This document shows positions 6,977-9,612 of a stretch of DNA of 9,612 nt, piece after piece. Source of the stretch: CAYRIF01 sp964424205 (GTDB lineage: Bacteria; Bacteroidota; Bacteroidia; Cytophagales; Cyclobacteriaceae); contig CAYRIF010000141.1 in the NCBI GenBank assembly GCA_964424205.1, positions 1-9,612 of the forward strand, given 5' to 3'. Both the position numbers and the translations under genes were made by a program. The notes under the pieces were generated by a model. The model did no database searches. It was not told the DNA's origin and saw only the letters and a program-made list of their open reading frames with translations. How positions within the stretch are numbered: the stretch's first letter is position 1; each line of letters opens with the position of its first letter.

Positions 6977-7486
6977 ATGGAAAATGACAAAACCTTTTTG
7001 CCTTACTTTATAACAGAAGATATTTATGTGGTTTCGAAAGAAGTAGCTGAAACCCCTGAAGTGGTGGAATCATCGAAAGTAGCAGAAAGTACACCTAAGT
7101 ACGTAGCCTCTTCGCTCAAATACAAAGGAACAAACAAGAAAGAAATTCTGGTGTTAATTGAAAACAGGGATGGGGAATATTTGAATAGTGAAGATGAGAT
7201 TTTCCTGTCAAAAATTCTGCAAGCGGTTGGTATTGATTTAGATGATATTGCTTTGGTTAATTTGGAAGCGGTAGAAAATTTTGAGCAAATTCAAGAAATC
7301 ACTCATACTACTGCCATTGCGTTTACACCTAAATATGCGCAATTGAATACCCAAGTTTCAGAGAACCTTTACGAAATTCAGACGCAAGAGGCTATAAAAA
7401 TTTTAATGGCACACCCACTGCATGAGATAAGCCAAGAGAAAGAAAAGAAGATGAAATTATGGAAGCAACTTCAGATTTTGTTTTAG
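6977..7486 (+). CDS. Uncharacterised protein resembling DNA polymerase III psi subunit
   Basis: A soluble, acidic 169-aa protein of no certain family. The N-terminus (FLPYFITEDIYVV) leads into a low-complexity Val/Glu/Ser/Pro linker at about 22-46. A compact domain follows: strand KEILVLIEN (55-63), helix EIFLSKILQAVGI (74-86), strand DDIALVNL (89-96), strand TTAIAFT (111-117), then EIQTQEAIKILMAHPLHEI (133-151) and the C-terminal LWKQLQILF. This order, especially helix-KIL-AVGI-DDI-LVN, a basic or helical stretch, then LW-QL at the end, resembles E. coli HolD (psi), which has a uracil-DNA-glycosylase-like fold and bridges the clamp loader to SSB. I rate the resemblance as suggestive. The gene begins 2 bases after the thioesterase stop and so shares its promoter. 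A convergent gap follows. Confidence 0.8.
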   Translation: MENDKTFLPYFITEDIYVVSKEVAETPEVVESSKVAESTPKYVASSLKYKGTNKKEILVLIENRDGEYLNSEDEIFLSKILQAVGIDLDDIALVNLEAVENFEQIQEITHTTAIAFTPKYAQLNTQVSENLYEIQTQEAIKILMAHPLHEISQEKEKKMKLWKQLQILF

Positions 7487-7507
7487 TTCCAAGATAATTG
7501 CGAGCAC

Positions 7508-7531
7508 CCCGAATTTGGGCTATTTATTTTT
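7508..7531 (+). terminator. Weak candidate terminator after the psi-like gene
   Basis: CCCG (7508-7511) pairs with TGGG (7516-7519), one of the four pairs being a G-T wobble, around the loop AATT. A T-rich tract, CTATTTATTTTT, follows. The stem is short, so termination strength is doubtful. The position, 22 bases after the stop codon and before a convergent gene, is right. Confidence 0.35.
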
Positions 7532-7598
7532 AACGAAGCAAATGGTAATTAGCTGATAACAAGTGAGTTACAAAGGTATTTTTTTAAAATGGTATAAA

Positions 7599-9410
7599 CT
7601 AAAAGATATCCTTTGAAACATTGGTAGTTAACTCCTCTTCATTCATTATCGTTTTTGCCAGCCCTTTTGTTTTTATCAATTCATAGGTGTAGAAAAATTT
7701 CATGGTATGAATCTTACTATTATAAAATGCTTCTGGTAGTTTTCCGTTACCATCAACCAATGTTTGCTTGGCAAGAGCCGCCATTTTTAGCCATTGCCAT
7801 CCGATGATAATCGTACCCAAAAAATCCATAAAGACAGTGGCATCAGCAAGAAAACGTTCATGATTTCCTTTCATGGCATGCGGCATTAATGTGGCAATTA
7901 CTTTTTGCACCAAACCTAGATTTTCTAACAATGTATTGGCAAATGGTTTTAACTCCTCAAATGCAGCAGCGGCGGCAACACTTTTTTGAATTTCAGCAGC
8001 TAGTAATTTCAGTGCTTTTCCATTTTTCATGGTAATCTTTCTGCCTAATAAATCCAATGATTGTATGCCTGTCGTGCCTTCATATAGGGCAATGATTCTG
8101 ATGTCTCTATAATATTGCTGTGGCATAAAATCAGCGCAAAAACCATAGCCACCAAGTATTTGTACTGCGTTACTGACAGATTGGATGCCCTGTTCAGCAG
8201 GATATGTTTTAACGATTGGAGTTAGTAATTCTAACAGCAGGTGGTATTTTTCCTTTTCCTCCTCATTTGCACTAGTCATTTCTTTATCTACATAAATTGC
8301 TGATTGTAAAATGAGGCTCATGGAGCCTTCCACCATTGATTTTTGACTAAACAGTAGTCTTTTAATATCAGGATGATTGATGATTAGTGTTTGTTCTTCC
8401 GTTGCATTTTTTTGTCCAGCGCTATTTAATTTTCTCCCTTGTGGTCGTTCATTTGCATACCGCAACGAAGCATGATAAGCGGCAGAGGCTATGGCAGCGC
8501 CCATCAATCCAGTAGATATACGCGCTTCATTCATCATTTGAAACATGTATGACAGGCCTTTATTGGCTTCTCCAACCAGCCATCCCCTACAATCATCATT
8601 ATCTCCAAAGACAATATGCGTGGTGCAATATCCCTTTTGACCCATCTTTTCAAACTCTCCAGCAATGGCAGCATCATTGTAGGTGAACACACCATTTTCT
8701 GCAGGACGATTTTTAGGTACTACAAATAACGAAACACCTTTTGTGCCTGCGGGAGCACCTACAATTCTGGCCAATACTAAATGCACAAAATTACTGGAGA
8801 ATTGATGATCCCCAGCAGAAATAAATATTTTTTGTCCACTAATTTTGTAATAATCCTCATCGGTAGGCGCTGCGGCTGTCATGACATCTGAAAGGGAACT
8901 GCCTGCCTGTGGCTCGGTTAAGCACATGGTTCCTCCCCAGGTTAAATCTAACATCTTGGGTACATACGTATCCTTAAGTTCTTGGCTTGCAAAAGAAATA
9001 ATGAGGTTGGCAGATCCTGCCGTTAATCCAAAGTAACCTGGCGCATGATTATTGGCAGCGCTCATGATGAAATGTGCTGCTTGAAAAACAACAGAAGGTA
9101 ACTGCATGCCGCCATCCTTAAAATCAAATATAGCACCAGTAATTCCTAAATCTCCAGCTAGTTTGAATATGTCTTTAAACTGAGGATGGATATGTATGCT
9201 ACCATCTTTAAAATAAGCGGGCTTTTCATCCATTTCCTTGATAAAGGGATGCAGTGACTTGTCGGAAAAGGTTTTGATGGAATCAAGAAAAAGATCCAAG
9301 GAGGTTTTATCATATTCTGAAAAGCGTTCAGCTTGTAACAAGCTTTCGACCTGATGTACCTCATATAATAAAAATCTTAAAGTGTCAATGTCTATGTATT
9401 CATGCTTCAT
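7599..9410 (-). CDS. Acyl-CoA dehydrogenase, long DmdC-like type with extra C-terminal domain
   Basis: FAD-dependent acyl-CoA dehydrogenase, introducing an alpha-beta double bond into an acyl-CoA and passing electrons to electron-transfer flavoprotein. At 603 aa it is far longer than classical 380-400-aa enzymes and fits the long group that includes 3-methylmercaptopropionyl-CoA dehydrogenase (DmdC). Domains in order: an N-terminal extension and helical domain (about 1-155), a middle beta domain with CLTEPQAGSS (163-172), a flavin domain (about 280-460) with QILGGYGF (417-424) and YEGTTGIQ (443-450), and a C-terminal helical domain (about 470-603). Glu444 aligns with the catalytic base of medium-chain acyl-CoA dehydrogenase. 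The first signature reads GSS where many relatives have G-S/T-D. Length and domains suggest the group, but substrate is unknown; long-chain or branched fatty acyl-CoA is as likely as methylmercaptopropionyl-CoA. It converges on the psi-like gene. ATG 9410 is the first start; no clean promoter is visible. Confidence 0.92.
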   Translation of the reverse strand: MKHEYIDIDTLRFLLYEVHQVESLLQAERFSEYDKTSLDLFLDSIKTFSDKSLHPFIKEMDEKPAYFKDGSIHIHPQFKDIFKLAGDLGITGAIFDFKDGGMQLPSVVFQAAHFIMSAANNHAPGYFGLTAGSANLIISFASQELKDTYVPKMLDLTWGGTMCLTEPQAGSSLSDVMTAAAPTDEDYYKISGQKIFISAGDHQFSSNFVHLVLARIVGAPAGTKGVSLFVVPKNRPAENGVFTYNDAAIAGEFEKMGQKGYCTTHIVFGDNDDCRGWLVGEANKGLSYMFQMMNEARISTGLMGAAIASAAYHASLRYANERPQGRKLNSAGQKNATEEQTLIINHPDIKRLLFSQKSMVEGSMSLILQSAIYVDKEMTSANEEEKEKYHLLLELLTPIVKTYPAEQGIQSVSNAVQILGGYGFCADFMPQQYYRDIRIIALYEGTTGIQSLDLLGRKITMKNGKALKLLAAEIQKSVAAAAAFEELKPFANTLLENLGLVQKVIATLMPHAMKGNHERFLADATVFMDFLGTIIIGWQWLKMAALAKQTLVDGNGKLPEAFYNSKIHTMKFFYTYELIKTKGLAKTIMNEEELTTNVSKDIF

Positions 9411-9612
9411 GGTATTCTGTTTTTTCTAGCCCATTAAATTTTTCTAAAACTAGTGAAATATTTTGAATGGGTTTTGGACTCTTAGTATTTGTTTTGAATC
9501 TACACTAAAAGTCCTGCAAATATGAATGCGAAGGGTGAAAATATACTAATAGCCTCAGTTCAATTAATAATTATTCAAATTAACGATATCCCGTTATTAC
9601 GGAATTTTTCTT

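Noticed and set aside
6453..9410. Thioesterase and acyl-CoA dehydrogenase as one fatty-acid or dimethylsulfoniopropionate degradation cluster
   Set aside because: The two genes are convergent, separately transcribed, and separated by an unrelated gene. Proximity alone does not support a shared pathway.
9517..9524. Reverse-strand CATATTTG as the -7 box of the acyl-CoA dehydrogenase gene
   Set aside because: The first base departs from TAnnTTTG and the nearest reverse-strand TTG (9561-9563) is 36 bases away, too far for a -33 element.
9591..9612. Hairpin CCGT-TATT-ACGG followed by AATTTTTCTT at the right edge, terminator-like on the forward strand
   Set aside because: The stem is only 4 bases and no forward gene ends before it; the nearest gene upstream on that strand ends at 7486. 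Chance is more likely in this AT-rich stretch.

Overview
The window looks like an ordinary chromosomal segment of a Bacteroidota bacterium, most likely Chitinophagaceae/Sphingobacteriia-like. The DNA is AT-rich. Two intergenic regions carry the phylum's -7 promoter consensus TAnnTTTG, and Shine-Dalgarno sequences are mostly absent. Two genes encode lipoproteins with short lipobox signals. The closest remembered relatives of the gene set are Bacteroidota proteins. No tRNA, rRNA, CRISPR array, transposase or phage gene was seen.

Layout from left to right. Positions 1-183 hold a possible last few codons of an upstream gene and a promoter. Next is a forward gene for an oligopeptidase B-type prolyl-oligopeptidase-family peptidase made as a lipoprotein (184-2379). 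A 216-base convergent gap holds what looks like a degenerate dispersed inverted-repeat element. Two reverse-strand genes follow, read from right to left: an SSS-family sodium/sugar symporter (3796-5625), then a GH130 phosphorylase resembling 4-O-beta-D-mannosyl-D-glucose phosphorylase (2596-3756), 39 bases apart. A divergent 167-base intergenic region with a palindrome separates them from a forward gene for an unrecognised small lipoprotein (5793-6377). Then comes a forward two-gene unit with a clear promoter: a hotdog acyl-CoA thioesterase (6453-6974) and, 2 bases later, a 169-aa protein whose C-terminal part resembles the DNA polymerase III psi subunit (6977-7486). The last gene, on the reverse strand, is a 603-aa acyl-CoA dehydrogenase of the long DmdC-like type (7599-9410). 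Its upstream region runs to the window edge.

How the genes fit together. The symporter and phosphorylase are the uptake and phosphorolysis steps of the beta-mannan disaccharide route known from Bacteroides fragilis: mannobiose is epimerised to mannosylglucose, then phosphorolysed to mannose 1-phosphate and glucose. The mannanase and the mannobiose 2-epimerase of that route are not in this window. The thioesterase and dehydrogenase both act on acyl-CoAs, but they are convergent and separately transcribed, so a joint role is only a guess. I found no convincing undescribed system. The most useful second looks are the psi-like protein, the lipid-anchored oligopeptidase B, the epimerase-less mannoside pair and the palindrome upstream of it.
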